60,680 bases of DNA from Flavobacteriales bacterium UBA3376. Its GTDB lineage: Bacteria; Bacteroidota; Bacteroidia; Flavobacteriales; Weeksellaceae. The translations under genes and the position numbers were made by a program. Below the pieces are notes generated by a model that had not been told where the DNA came from, searched no databases, and saw nothing but the letters and a program-made list of their open reading frames with translations. The DNA is taken from contig DEQC01000024.1 of the NCBI GenBank assembly GCA_002359055.1, forward strand, positions 1 to 60,680, read 5' to 3'. Of the stretch, positions 1 through 8,832 are shown one piece after another (the first letter of the stretch is position 1; each line of letters begins with the position of its first letter).

Positions 1-311
1 TTGGCATGATACAAGTGGTACAGGCCTTTTTGATATTCGGTAGGTGGCTTGTCCATTAGCCTGTGTGCCTCTTCTAAATATTGATAGGCTTTCACAGTAT
101 CATAGTCAATCCAAAAGATGCTTACATTCAAAAGCGCCTCTATTTTCAATTCTGTTGTAAGCGCTTGGCGTGCATTATTCAATAAACTATCGGAATACTG
201 CGCAACAGGATCCTGCGCACGGGCGATATAAAAACCAAATACACAGAACGTGACTATCCAAGTTATAGGTAATTTGAAAGATTTACCGTTATACATGTCT
301 TTACTTTCCAT
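1..311 (-). CDS. N-terminal part of a secreted TPR-like protein (cut by window edge)
   Basis: The reverse strand is open from an ATG at 311 to the window edge, about 103 codons with no stop. A second in-frame ATG lies at 296. Residues 12-32 form a hydrophobic signal segment ending in ARAQ. What follows is alpha-helical and TPR-like (alternating A/L/Y positions, for example YQYLEEAHRLM), the sort of N-terminus seen in Bacteroidota TPR sensor kinases and TPR regulators. The C-terminal domain is outside the window, so the function cannot be told. Upstream lies a promoter block at 429-478 that is shared with two other genes of this region. Confidence 0.6.
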   Translation of the reverse strand, partial: MESKDMYNGKSFKLPITWIVTFCVFGFYIARAQDPVAQYSDSLLNNARQALTTELKIEALLNVSIFWIDYDTVKAYQYLEEAHRLMDKPPTEYQKGLYHLYHA

Positions 312-428
312 TATGGATTTATTCTGTAATTTATGACTAATTTTCTGTTTCCAGTGATCTACGGATTAAATTTAGTCCCATTTTTTACGATAGGCAAGCC
401 TGAGTCGTTTCTTTCTTGTCTTATCTGT

Positions 429-478
429 CAAAGATATAGGGTTTACTTAGCTGCTGCAATCCTAGAAAACAAGGGTTT
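429..478 (-). promoter_or_regulatory. Promoter with shared AATCC/GGATT operator-like block (copy 1)
   Basis: Read on the minus strand: AACCC, then TTGTTTTC, two bases, GGATTG (458-478), 20 bp, and the -7 box TATCTTTG (429-436). The TTG closing GGATTG sits exactly where the Bacteroidota -33 element should be. The same block with the same spacing occurs at 5092-5141 and 13338-13387. It drives the gene starting at 311. Confidence 0.6.
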
Positions 479-598
479 TATCCAAGTTTTTCCTGAGGCA
501 ACCCTATTTATTATTACAAATACTGGTTTTTGTGGATTGTATAAATGAACGAAGTAACGGAAATTAGCTTTCAGATAAATATTTAAATCGTTTCCCCT

Positions 599-997
599 AT
601 GCAACGTACTTGTAAAATACGCCGCGCTAAAACAATTATACTGTCATTTCTTTTCTTTGGGCTTTTGACATCATGCGACTGTATTCAACAGTTACAAGGG
701 TATGCCATTGATGCTGAAACAAGAGAGCCCCTGTCGGAGGTTTATTATACTCGTGATAGCCTTTTGACAGAAAAAGAAAAGCTTGTTGACATCAATGATC
801 CCTTGTACCACTTCCATCGCAAAACGGACAGTACGGGCTGGTTTTTGGATTTCCGATTAGCCGATGGATTGACTTGCAAGCCTCCTTTGGTGTTATGGTT
901 TGAGAAAGAAGGTTATGAACCGCTTCGCGTGGAATCGAGTCGTGATAAAGGCTCGGATACGCTGGTAGTCAAAATGCATAAAAAAGGTTCCCATTGA
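599..997 (+). CDS. Small lipoprotein with a carboxypeptidase-regulatory-like beta-sandwich
   Basis: The 132-residue product has a basic N-terminus, a hydrophobic segment and a lipobox LLTSC with the lipid Cys at 26. The mature part begins with a GYAIDAETREPLSEV-type strand and ends with a phrase about a GYEPLRV strand and DTLVVKM. That order (modification-to-peptide start, DSTGWF middle strand, C-terminal V-x-M strand) resembles carboxypeptidase regulatory-like (CarboxypepD_reg) domains. It is probably anchored in the outer or inner membrane. The 1011 gene follows after 13 bases. The role is unknown. Confidence 0.6.
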   Translation: MQRTCKIRRAKTIILSFLFFGLLTSCDCIQQLQGYAIDAETREPLSEVYYTRDSLLTEKEKLVDINDPLYHFHRKTDSTGWFLDFRLADGLTCKPPLVLWFEKEGYEPLRVESSRDKGSDTLVVKMHKKGSH

Positions 998-1010
998 AAT
1001 CTGAAATACT

Positions 1011-1199
1011 GTGACAAAAAAACGCTTTCTCTACTTCTTATTGACCGTGATCTATCTCTTCCTGCTGTTTATCAATTTATCGGGTATCCTTCCACTGGGT
1101 ATTATATTAGGCGTTTTACCAACAACTTTGCTGTATATCATTGCACTCTTGTTGGTAAGGATTCGACTTGCCGATTACCAATATACGACATGGCTTTAG
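1011..1199 (+). CDS. Small two-helix membrane protein
   Basis: This is a 62-residue product with a GTG start, 13 bases after the preceding lipoprotein stop. Two strongly hydrophobic segments (about residues 6-24 and 28-48) are separated by a short GILPLG turn, and the tail is charged. It may form a two-gene unit with the lipoprotein. Its 3' end overlaps antisense with degraded coding sequence at 1138-1516, so its C-terminus may itself be altered. No family is recognised. Confidence 0.4.
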   Translation: MTKKRFLYFLLTVIYLFLLFINLSGILPLGIILGVLPTTLLYIIALLLVRIRLADYQYTTWL

Positions 1200-1516
1200 C
1201 ATGAGCCATTCTGAGCGGTTCCATATTAAAATTGCCTTTGTATTGAAAAACCAGCTTCTGTGGAAAATAGGTTACGCGCAAGCGTAGCCAGTCCACATTG
1301 CCCATAACCATAAAAGGCGAAAGAAAGCCGAAACCAAACAGTGCGAAAATCAGCACCATGATCACCATCTGAGTAAATATCTGTGACTAGTTCAATGGGG
1401 TATCTTCCGATAAAACCCGAGTAACTGGTCTGTCCGAATAAATTGACAGCAGTCAACAGGAACATTAATAAGGGAAGAACTTGCTTCATTTTGCACAACT
1501 GTTGTATATATTCCAT
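1138..1516 (-). pseudogene. Broken secreted-protein gene, two fragments in different frames
   Basis: One frame (1226-1516) encodes a signal peptide ending in NLFGQ and then TSYSGFIGRYPIELVTDIYS, the typical start of a Bacteroidota secreted family. After SDGD it loses any family-like character. A different frame (1138-1368) then encodes a membrane-helix segment followed by a WLRLRVTYFPQKLVFQYKG-type stretch. The most likely reading is the 5' end of one gene fused to the 3' end of another by deletion. It could also be one gene with an indel. Neither piece looks functional. Confidence 0.4.
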
Positions 1517-1520
1517 TTAA

Positions 1521-2903
1521 TTATTCGTTGAAACGTTTACTCTGGAATTGATCTGCAGGAATATCGTGTTCTTCAAAATTCGCGATTACCAGATTTTTCA
1601 GTTCCTCAAATCTTTCGGGCGGCATACCATCCTGCTCTTTGACCGCCATGTAAAAATATGTCTTCTTGTATTGTTGGAGGATGGCCCGGATGGAGGTAAA
1701 GTCCATATTCTCCAATAGCTTCCCGGTTAATTTTCCTGCTTTGGGTATTTGGACGGAAGAGGTGTAATGTATCGGACGAAAAGTCGTATCAGACTGATTG
1801 CGAAAACTGGCGGGAAGCGATTCGTACGGATTATAAACCGCCAAATAAACCACAGCAGCCGTGCTATCCGCTTTGCTGAACACACTTTCCTGCATGATGG
1901 TGGAGAACCCGAGGGACGGCTTGGAGACCATCAACAAATAACCAACGCTATCGGGATGCTCTATATAGGCTTCCAGTTTCTTATTATCCTCCACCCGGCG
2001 TAGACCAAAAACCTGGATTTCGGGGGTATATGAGTCTTTGCTGATATCGGGTATAAACTCCATCCTGCTCTCCGGATCGTTGGTCAACAGGTATATAGGG
2101 CCAAATTTCTGCGAGTACGTTTTTGCTACACGTATCGCTTCCTGTACATTGTCTTGGTAATCCGTTTCCTCACTAAGAATGACATTACGGACACCTTCAA
2201 ATTCTTTGTTCTTCTGTTCACGGATCATGTCTTCCCCACAGGTGCGCACGAACGCTAGGATTGCGAATGCTGCCCCGATAGGAATGGTGATATACTTATA
2301 GTTGATATCCCGTTTCTTATGTCTTTCCAGCTGTTCGATGACTTCCGTTTGCACCGCACGAGCTTTTACGGACTCAGGTTGCACCGGGTTGTCCGCAATG
2401 GCTTCGACGTCGACCCCTTGGACGGTATCCACCGAAATTTCAGGAGATGCTGATTGTGTTTGCTGTTTAAGATGCTCCAACAACACTTCCCGAAAAGCGG
2501 TAAAAGTGAGCGCATCATCTTTGCCTTTGGGGTTATTGGCATTGAGTTGCCAAACCAGTTTTTTTCCATTGTTCAACCTGATCCGCATGGAAGGGGGAGG
2601 TGCCTGTAATGCACCAAAAGGCGGAATACTATGGATGTCGCTAAATAGCACCCGACCGTAGTCTTTGGAGGTAAACCCCTCACTGTCTACCGTGATGATA
2701 TCACTGCCCCTGGATGTTTTGTGAAACTTCCATAAACCATAGACTATCAGAAAAATAGTTAACGGTACACTGATCCAAAAAATCCAGGATATATAGTCAA
2801 GCAGAAAAACACTGGGCGGAATGGTCAACATGCCACCGAAAATGGCTAACAAGAAATACTTTCCACCTTTACTATTCTGGTATTTGAAATGATATTCGTT
2901 CAT
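1521..2903 (-). CDS. Membrane protein with PH-like N-terminal domain, function unknown
   Basis: The product has 460 residues. Two membrane helices (about 16-35 and 38-57) precede a beta-rich region (about 65-145: ITVDSEGFTSKDYGRVLFSDI, then MRIRLNNGKKLVWQL) that looks like the PH-like domain of bacterial membrane proteins. A low-complexity linker follows, then a third helix (about 203-220) and a C-terminal domain of about 240 residues I do not recognise. It is the first of three proteins of this helix-PH type in the cluster (see 4296-5036 and 8829-9461). The next gene upstream (SUKH) starts 28 bases away on the same strand. Confidence 0.6.
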   Translation of the reverse strand: MNEYHFKYQNSKGGKYFLLAIFGGMLTIPPSVFLLDYISWIFWISVPLTIFLIVYGLWKFHKTSRGSDIITVDSEGFTSKDYGRVLFSDIHSIPPFGALQAPPPSMRIRLNNGKKLVWQLNANNPKGKDDALTFTAFREVLLEHLKQQTQSASPEISVDTVQGVDVEAIADNPVQPESVKARAVQTEVIEQLERHKKRDINYKYITIPIGAAFAILAFVRTCGEDMIREQKNKEFEGVRNVILSEETDYQDNVQEAIRVAKTYSQKFGPIYLLTNDPESRMEFIPDISKDSYTPEIQVFGLRRVEDNKKLEAYIEHPDSVGYLLMVSKPSLGFSTIMQESVFSKADSTAAVVYLAVYNPYESLPASFRNQSDTTFRPIHYTSSVQIPKAGKLTGKLLENMDFTSIRAILQQYKKTYFYMAVKEQDGMPPERFEELKNLVIANFEEHDIPADQFQSKRFNE

Positions 2904-2931
2904 TGCTTATAATTTTATTCGGTTTAATAAA

Positions 2932-3591
2932 TTAAAATCTCTCAAATAGGCGTCCGAAGATTTCAAAGAAACCTTTTATCTTCTCCCCAAATGTCATTTT
3001 GGATGGATTTAATCGATCTATCAAAGAACTGACTACCTCGTGCAACGATTTTACTATATACTGATTACCTCTATAAGATGTTAAAAATATAGCATTGTCA
3101 GAAAGCTTAGTGATTCCCGATGCATCGTCCATGATTTTACTGTTAGCTGTCGGAAGTAAATAGGAGTATACATCTTCCTTATCATAATAAGGTTTGTGAT
3201 CGATGACATATATAGGTAACCATATTGCATCGTATTGCTGAGAGTTTTCATCTGTTGAACTAAGAAACTTTTCCAACTCTTCAAGCGTCGCCGATGCAAC
3301 GTCTTTTATATCGCTGTGCGGCTTGTTAGCGTGTTTATGAACTTTAAAAAGATGGTAAGCTTCTTCCAATGACGGAAGGTATAATTTACGGTCGATATGT
3401 ACACCATTATGCCAGGAGTAAAAAGTGACCAATTCCTTCGGTATCTTTACCCCGTTTGTGTTTTCAAATGCCTGTAGATCATTTGAATCAATTCCTGCTC
3501 TAAATTGAGCAGCGGGGTGTTTGTCGACAATGAGCTGCTCTAACTCTGCTAATTGTTGTTCTAAATTTGTTTTAACACTCCTCGGCATCAC
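2932..3591 (-). CDS. SMI1/KNR4 (SUKH) family protein, immunity-type
   Basis: The 219-residue cytoplasmic protein has the SUKH core: an N-terminal helix LEQQLAELEQLI, then GVKIPKELVTFYSWHNGV near residues 48-67, and a later PIYVID strand and AIFLTSYRG segment. SUKH proteins in bacteria are mostly immunity proteins against contact-dependent or polymorphic toxins. No toxin is visible here, so the immunity role is inferred from the family. It is preceded on the same strand by a three-helix membrane gene whose stop lies two bases from this start, so the two are probably co-translated. Confidence 0.75.
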   Translation of the reverse strand: MMPRSVKTNLEQQLAELEQLIVDKHPAAQFRAGIDSNDLQAFENTNGVKIPKELVTFYSWHNGVHIDRKLYLPSLEEAYHLFKVHKHANKPHSDIKDVASATLEELEKFLSSTDENSQQYDAIWLPIYVIDHKPYYDKEDVYSYLLPTANSKIMDDASGITKLSDNAIFLTSYRGNQYIVKSLHEVVSSLIDRLNPSKMTFGEKIKGFFEIFGRLFERF

Positions 3592-3593
3592 AT

Positions 3594-3935
3594 TTATTTT
3601 AAACTAATTACAAAAAGAAACACCATCAGCAAAATAATCGGTATGGATAAAAACACCAGTTGCATTGCTCGTATGGTTCGATAAAGGGAGCCTAACAGTT
3701 CCTTGGCGTATGATGATATGACCAAAAGGATAGCAGCCATCCCCATCCAGGTAACCGTAGCGATAACCAGACCGTTCATATTCATAAAACCATCCGTATC
3801 GATATCAAAACCCTCCATGACTGCCTCATATAATAGGAAACTCCCAAGCCAGTTGATATGGAAACACACAAGAATAGTTATAATTTTGTGTATTAAAGAG
3901 ACGCTTTTACGTTTTCGCTGCTGTTTGTCTATCAT
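3594..3935 (-). CDS. Small three-helix membrane protein
   Basis: The 113-residue product has a basic N-terminus (KQQRKRKS) and three predicted membrane segments, about 15-38, 52-72 and 90-111. Its stop is two bases before the SUKH start at 3591, which suggests one transcript. No family is recognised. Its proximity to an immunity-type gene and to other small membrane proteins suggests an accessory envelope function. Confidence 0.55.
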   Translation of the reverse strand: MIDKQQRKRKSVSLIHKIITILVCFHINWLGSFLLYEAVMEGFDIDTDGFMNMNGLVIATVTWMGMAAILLVISSYAKELLGSLYRTIRAMQLVFLSIPIILLMVFLFVISLK

Positions 3936-3977
3936 GTTGAAATTAATAAATGAAATAATTAAAGATGAATTAGTTTT

Positions 3978-4268
3978 TTATAATTGAGCATTTACTTTTT
4001 TTATGGTATTGTAATAACGCCCTTTGAATGGGAATACCTGCCTTGAATTTGTGATCACCAAGACACCATCTCCACCTCTGTTCACTTCATTGTCAAAAGG
4101 CGCTTTTTGAAGCCAGGTATAGAGATTCCCTCCGGTAAGTTCTTTTACATCTTCGTTCCATACAAACTCTTTTTTGATCTGGGTAGATTTATTACAAGAA
4201 GCCAGTGCAATCAGCACAAGCAGCACAAAAAATGTTCTATAAATGTATATTAAAGTGTTTTTTCTCAT
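3978..4268 (-). CDS. Small lipoprotein, function unknown
   Basis: The product has 96 residues. A signal sequence ends in the lipobox ALASC with Cys at 25, followed by an Asn, so it is probably lipid-anchored. The mature part is about 70 residues, mixed polar, with WNEDVKEL, NLYTWLQKAPF and a C-terminal GRYYNTIKK segment. No family is recognised. It sits between the three-helix protein and the 4296 membrane protein, all on the minus strand. Confidence 0.5.
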   Translation of the reverse strand: MRKNTLIYIYRTFFVLLVLIALASCNKSTQIKKEFVWNEDVKELTGGNLYTWLQKAPFDNEVNRGGDGVLVITNSRQVFPFKGRYYNTIKKVNAQL

Positions 4269-4295
4269 AATCAGTTGCGTATAATAATGGAGTAT

Positions 4296-5036
4296 TTAAA
4301 AAAGTAAAGATGCTCCAAACCGATATTTCATGTACCAGTCAATCCCAATAAATATTAATATAACAAATATGGTTGCTAAAATGATTCCTGTTCGATAGTT
4401 CTTTTTATCAAACTCATAAGTTTCGGGATGTATAGAGAATTCAGAATAAATAAAAGGGTCTATACGAAGATCAGGGCGAAATAAGGCAATCCCACGCAAA
4501 AAATGACTTCGCAGAATACGGCTATTTCGTGCGTAGTAACTATAACCCAGATCGGGGTGAAAAGGTCGTACCTTTTGTTCGTTGCCTTTCAGAAAAACTT
4601 TTAAATACGCCTGACGATAGGTTGCATCCCCTGTAAACTGTAACTTTGAATCTATAAAAACATCATAAACAATATGATCGTTTGATGAGATTTCGAATTG
4701 GTCAAAGCGCAAGCTTTCTTCAGTTCCATCAATCAATTCATAGAAAACACCTTCACAATTTACCTTGATATGGCGAATTGATTTCCTTTTCCGACGTTTT
4801 AGAAAGCGTACAACAAAATAGCTTAGTACAATAAGTAGCGGGTAATAAATCATCCCGAACGCAAGGAGTTGCTCTCCGTCAATGCTACCGTCCGTATAAA
4901 ATAGTACAGGTACAAAATAAAAGGATAAAACCAGGAAACCCAAAAGGGGAAAGAACACGAAACGGATACACCAGGTGACCAACCAATTCGGCTCGGATTT
5001 TATTTCATGGAAATTATCTTTTGTGAAATTGTTCAT
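4296..5036 (-). CDS. Membrane protein with PH-like domain, function unknown
   Basis: I place the start at the ATG at 5036 (MNNFTKDNF, 246 residues). An upstream in-frame ATG at 5066 only adds ten polar residues. Two helices (about 20-45 and 58-77) are followed by basic RRKRKS, a beta-rich PH-like stretch (CEGVFYELIDGTEESLRFDQF) and one C-terminal helix (about 218-236). The layout matches the N-terminal part of the 1521-2903 product and the 8829-9461 product, so these are probably divergent relatives that arose by duplication. Confidence 0.55.
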   Translation of the reverse strand: MNNFTKDNFHEIKSEPNWLVTWCIRFVFFPLLGFLVLSFYFVPVLFYTDGSIDGEQLLAFGMIYYPLLIVLSYFVVRFLKRRKRKSIRHIKVNCEGVFYELIDGTEESLRFDQFEISSNDHIVYDVFIDSKLQFTGDATYRQAYLKVFLKGNEQKVRPFHPDLGYSYYARNSRILRSHFLRGIALFRPDLRIDPFIYSEFSIHPETYEFDKKNYRTGIILATIFVILIFIGIDWYMKYRFGASLLF

Positions 5037-5091
5037 GTTTTGTTTGTTTTTAGATAAACATTCCAAAAATACCTTATTTTGAGTGATATAG

Positions 5092-5141
5092 AAATCCTTG
5101 TTTTCAAGGATTTTTATTTTACTAAAGCTTTTATATTTTTA
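5092..5141 (+). promoter_or_regulatory. Promoter with shared AATCC/GGATT operator-like block (copy 3)
   Basis: AATCC, TTGTTTTC, two bases, GGATT (5092-5112) is followed, at the same spacing as the other two copies, by TATTTTTA (5134-5141), a -7 box with one mismatch to TAnnTTTG. It drives the SH3b gene at 5167, with a leader of about 20 bases. Confidence 0.5.
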
Positions 5142-5166
5142 ATGTCTAGTATTATAATTTGTTAAG

Positions 5167-5904
5167 ATGCAGATTCAAGTCGTTATTTTACTTTTTCACC
5201 TCTCTATATTTCCTCTTTTTCTCCATGCAGATAATGAACAGAATCTTTATGTCTGGAACAGAGCTGGTGTAGCTGTTTATGCAGAGCCGTCTAGTTCTGT
5301 CGCTGTAGATACGCTCCAGTATGGAAGTGCAATCCATATTATAGAAGTAGGAGAGGAAGTAAAGATACCCTTGTTTAGATATTCTTCGGACACGATATCC
5401 TATATGTATAATTTCTCTTCAAGCTGGCTCTATATCGAATTTAGCGATGGACAACGAGGATATGTCTCTAACACTTACTTATTACCCTATCCTCCGACGA
5501 CTACAGAAGTAATGAATAATTATTTCGGGCAGCTGTCAGATATAACTGATCAGCGAAGTGTAGGCCAAACTGAGAAGTTTTGTAGCCAAATGTCTTATAT
5601 TTATAAAAATGGAATCCAATATATTTATACCAATTTAGGGCCTTGTGAAGCTTGTGGACAGAGTCTTACGGAAATTATACTTCCGGAATGGACATTGCAG
5701 CAAGCCTTTGTGTTTATAACCAACTTTAATAGTCAACTATGGGATATGGATGGAATGTCCGTAAAAAACTATTTGGAACAGGTAACTTTCACAGAAGTAA
5801 AAGAAAGCTATCCTGCACGATTTCAATGGGAGCATGTTTATGATATGGTAACCTTGACCGAAACGGAAAACGGAGTTGAAATACGAATATATACAGTGTT
5901 GTGA
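5167..5904 (+). CDS. Secreted protein with a bacterial SH3-like domain
   Basis: The 245-residue product has a signal peptide (about 1-21, ending FLHAD). Residues 27-107 look like an SH3b domain: LYVWNRAGVAVYAEPSS, then a LQYGSAIHIIEV strand and WLYIEFSDGQRGYVSNTYL, the usual closing strand. SH3b domains bind peptidoglycan or peptides. The C-terminal 135 residues are unrecognised but contain a CEAC pair (about 160-163) that could be redox-active or a disulfide. The gene is flanked by minus-strand genes and carries the shared promoter block. Confidence 0.65.
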   Translation: MQIQVVILLFHLSIFPLFLHADNEQNLYVWNRAGVAVYAEPSSSVAVDTLQYGSAIHIIEVGEEVKIPLFRYSSDTISYMYNFSSSWLYIEFSDGQRGYVSNTYLLPYPPTTTEVMNNYFGQLSDITDQRSVGQTEKFCSQMSYIYKNGIQYIYTNLGPCEACGQSLTEIILPEWTLQQAFVFITNFNSQLWDMDGMSVKNYLEQVTFTEVKESYPARFQWEHVYDMVTLTETENGVEIRIYTVL

Positions 5905-5917
5905 TTTTCATCTTCAC

Positions 5918-6445
5918 TTATTTACGAATCTGCATAAACTCCGCCTTTCGATCGCTGAATTGAATGATTATGTCTTCTGGATTCCACTGGTCGTCCTCCG
6001 TTTTGCCAGACCCCAACGAGATATAGTCAACTACCCGCTCGTCTTTAATATAATATTCACATCGCCAGATGGATTGTGTATAGTGGTTAATGGGAATATG
6101 CTTTACCTCTTCGAGCGCATAGATTATTTTCCCATATTGTACAAAATAGAGTTCAGTATAGAGCTTTTCCTCTCGATAACTCAATATTTTTATAGCTTGA
6201 GTATGTATATCTAAAGAATCGACCATCCAAAACTCTTGATAACCGTTAAAATCTGTAGTCGCATCAATATCCGAGGTAATGGTGTTGAAATACACCTCTT
6301 TCAAGTCTTGTATAGGCGCTTTTAATTCTTCCAATGACGATTGAGCTCTTGCAATGGCAAAGTTTATCATCAGTACAAAACCGAACAGAGCAAAGTTCCT
6401 TAGTCGAAGAAAAAAGAAATGTAGAGCACTCGCTTTTATATTCAT
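5918..6445 (-). CDS. Secreted protein, function unknown
   Basis: The 175-residue product has a long basic N-terminus and a signal segment ending in ARAQ at about 35. The mature domain (about 140 residues) alternates beta strands (KLYTELYFVQYGKIIYAL, WRCEYYIKDERVVDYISLG) and looks like a compact beta fold. No family is recognised. The start ATG directly follows the stop of a 50-codon lipoprotein gene (TAA immediately followed by ATG), so translation is probably coupled. Confidence 0.55.
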   Translation of the reverse strand: MNIKASALHFFFLRLRNFALFGFVLMINFAIARAQSSLEELKAPIQDLKEVYFNTITSDIDATTDFNGYQEFWMVDSLDIHTQAIKILSYREEKLYTELYFVQYGKIIYALEEVKHIPINHYTQSIWRCEYYIKDERVVDYISLGSGKTEDDQWNPEDIIIQFSDRKAEFMQIRK

Positions 6446-6598
6446 TTAAATTGATTTAACTGACCACATAAGGTATTTAATTTTTCTTATTGTAATCCAG
6501 TCAGATTTCGTGTTCAGCCTTTTGGGTACAAACTGCAGGGTGGCACAACCAGATAGAACGAACAGTCCCAATAAAAGCCACATTATACTTCTCTTCAT
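6446..6598 (-). CDS. 50-residue lipoprotein
   Basis: This short frame begins MKRSIMWLLLGLFVLSGCAT: a basic start, a hydrophobic stretch and a textbook lipobox LSGC with Cys at 18, leaving a 32-residue basic mature peptide ending in VKSI. The TAA stop is immediately followed by the ATG of the 5918-6445 gene, and the 6619 gene is upstream on the same strand, so it fits a three-gene operon. Small lipoproteins with such sequences (entericidin-like or lysis-type) exist, but I cannot assign this one. Confidence 0.6.
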   Translation of the reverse strand: MKRSIMWLLLGLFVLSGCATLQFVPKRLNTKSDWITIRKIKYLMWSVKSI

Positions 6599-6618
6599 TT
6601 TATTTTATCTTATTACGC

Positions 6619-8832
6619 TTAGCTACTAAAATCAATCCATCCGCTTTTTCTGCGTTCAATTTCCGCATCGCGTTTTTCCAATTCTTCCTCTGTTGGCGTT
6701 ACTTCTTGTCCCTGCGTGTCAATATAATATTCCCGACCGTCTTTTTTAACTTGAGCTATGCCAAAAGCAAAATTGTCCAGCTGTTCATATTCCACAGGCA
6801 AGAGTAACTCGAATTGCTCATTGATATAACCACCTTTACCATCTAAAGTTACCCATGCTAAACCATCATAAAAAGAGCCAACCCGATCGAACGTAGGTTT
6901 TAGGATTATATTAAAATCGTAATCCATAAAACCCGTTTTACCGCTCTGTCTAAAGACTACATAAGGTTTGCGCCCATAAAAGCCGAGGTATTCAAAATCT
7001 GTCGTGTGTAATAATCGACCTGCTTTGTTGTAGATATCTATTCCATCGCTTTTTTTTGCATAAATTCGATCACAAGTTGGGTCGAAAGATACAGACGTGT
7101 ACTGCATCGGAATGATTTCTCGTCCATACCGATCAATAACACCTTTTTTCTTATGTCGAGTGACTTCGGTCAGCATGGGAAGGTGAAAGAAATTGGCACC
7201 CTCGTATAGTATGGGAATGCGAATTCTAAATTTTTCATCTGCAAAACCCCATTTGCCATTCTTTTTGACTTGCATTCTACCATGGTAACTATTTTTTATG
7301 GCCTCGAACTCGATGGGCAAAAGTTCCGTCAAAGTGGTATCGATCAATCCTACCTTTCGTTCTTGCCGCACCACAGCCAGATCGGGACGATCGCTTAAAG
7401 GCTGAATAGACAAGTACGGGAAATCTTGGATCTCAAATCCCGTTTCTTGAGAGAGAAAGTCGCCATAATTGGTGAAAAACAAAGGACCAAACCGTTTGAG
7501 ATTAGTGTATTCTTCCTCATTAACCAGTAGGTCGGTCTTTATATCAAAAAGATGATCACGTATAATTCCATAACTCTTCTTGCCTACGACGGATATACCG
7601 TAAGGATTGGCATACCCAACTCCTCCGTCGAACTGCGGAGCGACCACTTCGTTTCCATCGCGGTCTATATAACCGTAAAGATTTCCGTAATAATCGCTCG
7701 TATCTTTTATGCTAACCGCAGCATAGCCATTTGAAAAGGGATATACCCTATTGTATTTACTGAACCGTGAGATTTCCCGAAATTGATCATCCATCAAAAT
7801 AGAAATGCTGTCACGGTGCACCCAAATCCGCCCTTCAGCCGCACTGATGGGAAGCTGATAATCAAATGGAAGCAGCACCTTGCCCTGCATATCCAAAAAT
7901 CCCCATCGACCCTGCTTTTCCGCAACCATAAAACGCTCCTCACCCATAACCCCTAAATAAGTGTATTTCAACGGAATGATTTCCTCACCCTTTCTATCGT
8001 ATAACCCATAAAGGTTTTCTTTTTCTACCCGGATATAGTGCTGTGCCTGTAGATCAATAGATGTATATTGTGTATCCAAAAGTAGTTTTCCGTCCGCATC
8101 TGCCAGTCCAAACTTGCTTACCCGAAAGGTAGTTGGAGTATATATGCCCAAGCGATAAAAATCGGTTTCCCAGCGCTTGATTTCATCAAAGTGGTTGGGC
8201 AGTACAAAATTACCCAGCGTATCGATCATACCGTACCGAAAATCTTTTCGCACAATGGCTAGCCCATTTTTGAAAGCGGAGGTTTCCTCATAAATCGCTG
8301 GGATGATAAGCTGCCCGTTTTTGTTGATATAGCCTTTCCGCAGACCGATAGAAACTTCTGCTCTATTTTCATGGAAGGGCTTGGCCCAATCAAACTGCGG
8401 CTTGATCTCTACCTTGCCTTTACGGTTGATATAACCCCATTTGTCTTTTATTTTTATAGGAGCTAATCCTTGCGCAAAGGAATAAGCATGCGGTGCTTTT
8501 ACCCGGCGCAATAATTTGCCCTGACTGTTGATGTAACGATACCCGCGTTTATCCTTCGCCAGCGCCATGCCGTCGGCAAAGTCCATTGCCCATAAAAACA
8601 TGGGTCTGATGGTCCGACTTCCCTCTTCGGATACAAAACCCCATAAGCTGTCCTTCCTCACCAATGCCCAGCCTTCTAGGGTATCGCCCACAAAGTCGTA
8701 CTGAGGCAGGCCCCTTTGTTTGGTGACGAGGTTCTTGGGCCCAAAACAGGAGGTCAGCAGACTGCTACTGACGATGAGTACGAACGCGAGGAAGTGGAGA
8801 TAGGGCTTTTTGTTTTTAAAGAATGTCTTCAT
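6619..8832 (-). CDS. WG-repeat lipoprotein, large
   Basis: The product has 737 residues. A signal sequence ends in the lipobox LLTSC with Cys at 29. The whole mature part is built of WG (KWGF/YI-N-KGK-I-P--Y-) repeats, about a dozen, each with the pattern W/Y-G-[FY]-I/V-[DN]-..-G. Good examples are DKWGYINRKGKVEIKPQF (about 128-145) and GRWGFLDMQGKVLLPFDYQ. Repeats of this kind form a beta-propeller-like or solenoid scaffold on the cell surface. Its start overlaps the stop of the 8829-9461 gene by four bases (ATGA), so translation is coupled. The exact target is unknown. Confidence 0.85.
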   Translation of the reverse strand: MKTFFKNKKPYLHFLAFVLIVSSSLLTSCFGPKNLVTKQRGLPQYDFVGDTLEGWALVRKDSLWGFVSEEGSRTIRPMFLWAMDFADGMALAKDKRGYRYINSQGKLLRRVKAPHAYSFAQGLAPIKIKDKWGYINRKGKVEIKPQFDWAKPFHENRAEVSIGLRKGYINKNGQLIIPAIYEETSAFKNGLAIVRKDFRYGMIDTLGNFVLPNHFDEIKRWETDFYRLGIYTPTTFRVSKFGLADADGKLLLDTQYTSIDLQAQHYIRVEKENLYGLYDRKGEEIIPLKYTYLGVMGEERFMVAEKQGRWGFLDMQGKVLLPFDYQLPISAAEGRIWVHRDSISILMDDQFREISRFSKYNRVYPFSNGYAAVSIKDTSDYYGNLYGYIDRDGNEVVAPQFDGGVGYANPYGISVVGKKSYGIIRDHLFDIKTDLLVNEEEYTNLKRFGPLFFTNYGDFLSQETGFEIQDFPYLSIQPLSDRPDLAVVRQERKVGLIDTTLTELLPIEFEAIKNSYHGRMQVKKNGKWGFADEKFRIRIPILYEGANFFHLPMLTEVTRHKKKGVIDRYGREIIPMQYTSVSFDPTCDRIYAKKSDGIDIYNKAGRLLHTTDFEYLGFYGRKPYVVFRQSGKTGFMDYDFNIILKPTFDRVGSFYDGLAWVTLDGKGGYINEQFELLLPVEYEQLDNFAFGIAQVKKDGREYYIDTQGQEVTPTEEELEKRDAEIERRKSGWIDFSS

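Noticed and set aside
333..548. A 71-codon plus-strand frame beginning with MTNFLF
   Set aside because: It overlaps a promoter block read on the other strand (429-478) and its translation has no domain-like character. The promoter block explains the bases better.
3978..4268. Toxin gene partner for the SUKH protein
   Set aside because: The neighbours are a small lipoprotein and membrane proteins without nuclease, deaminase or other toxin motifs.
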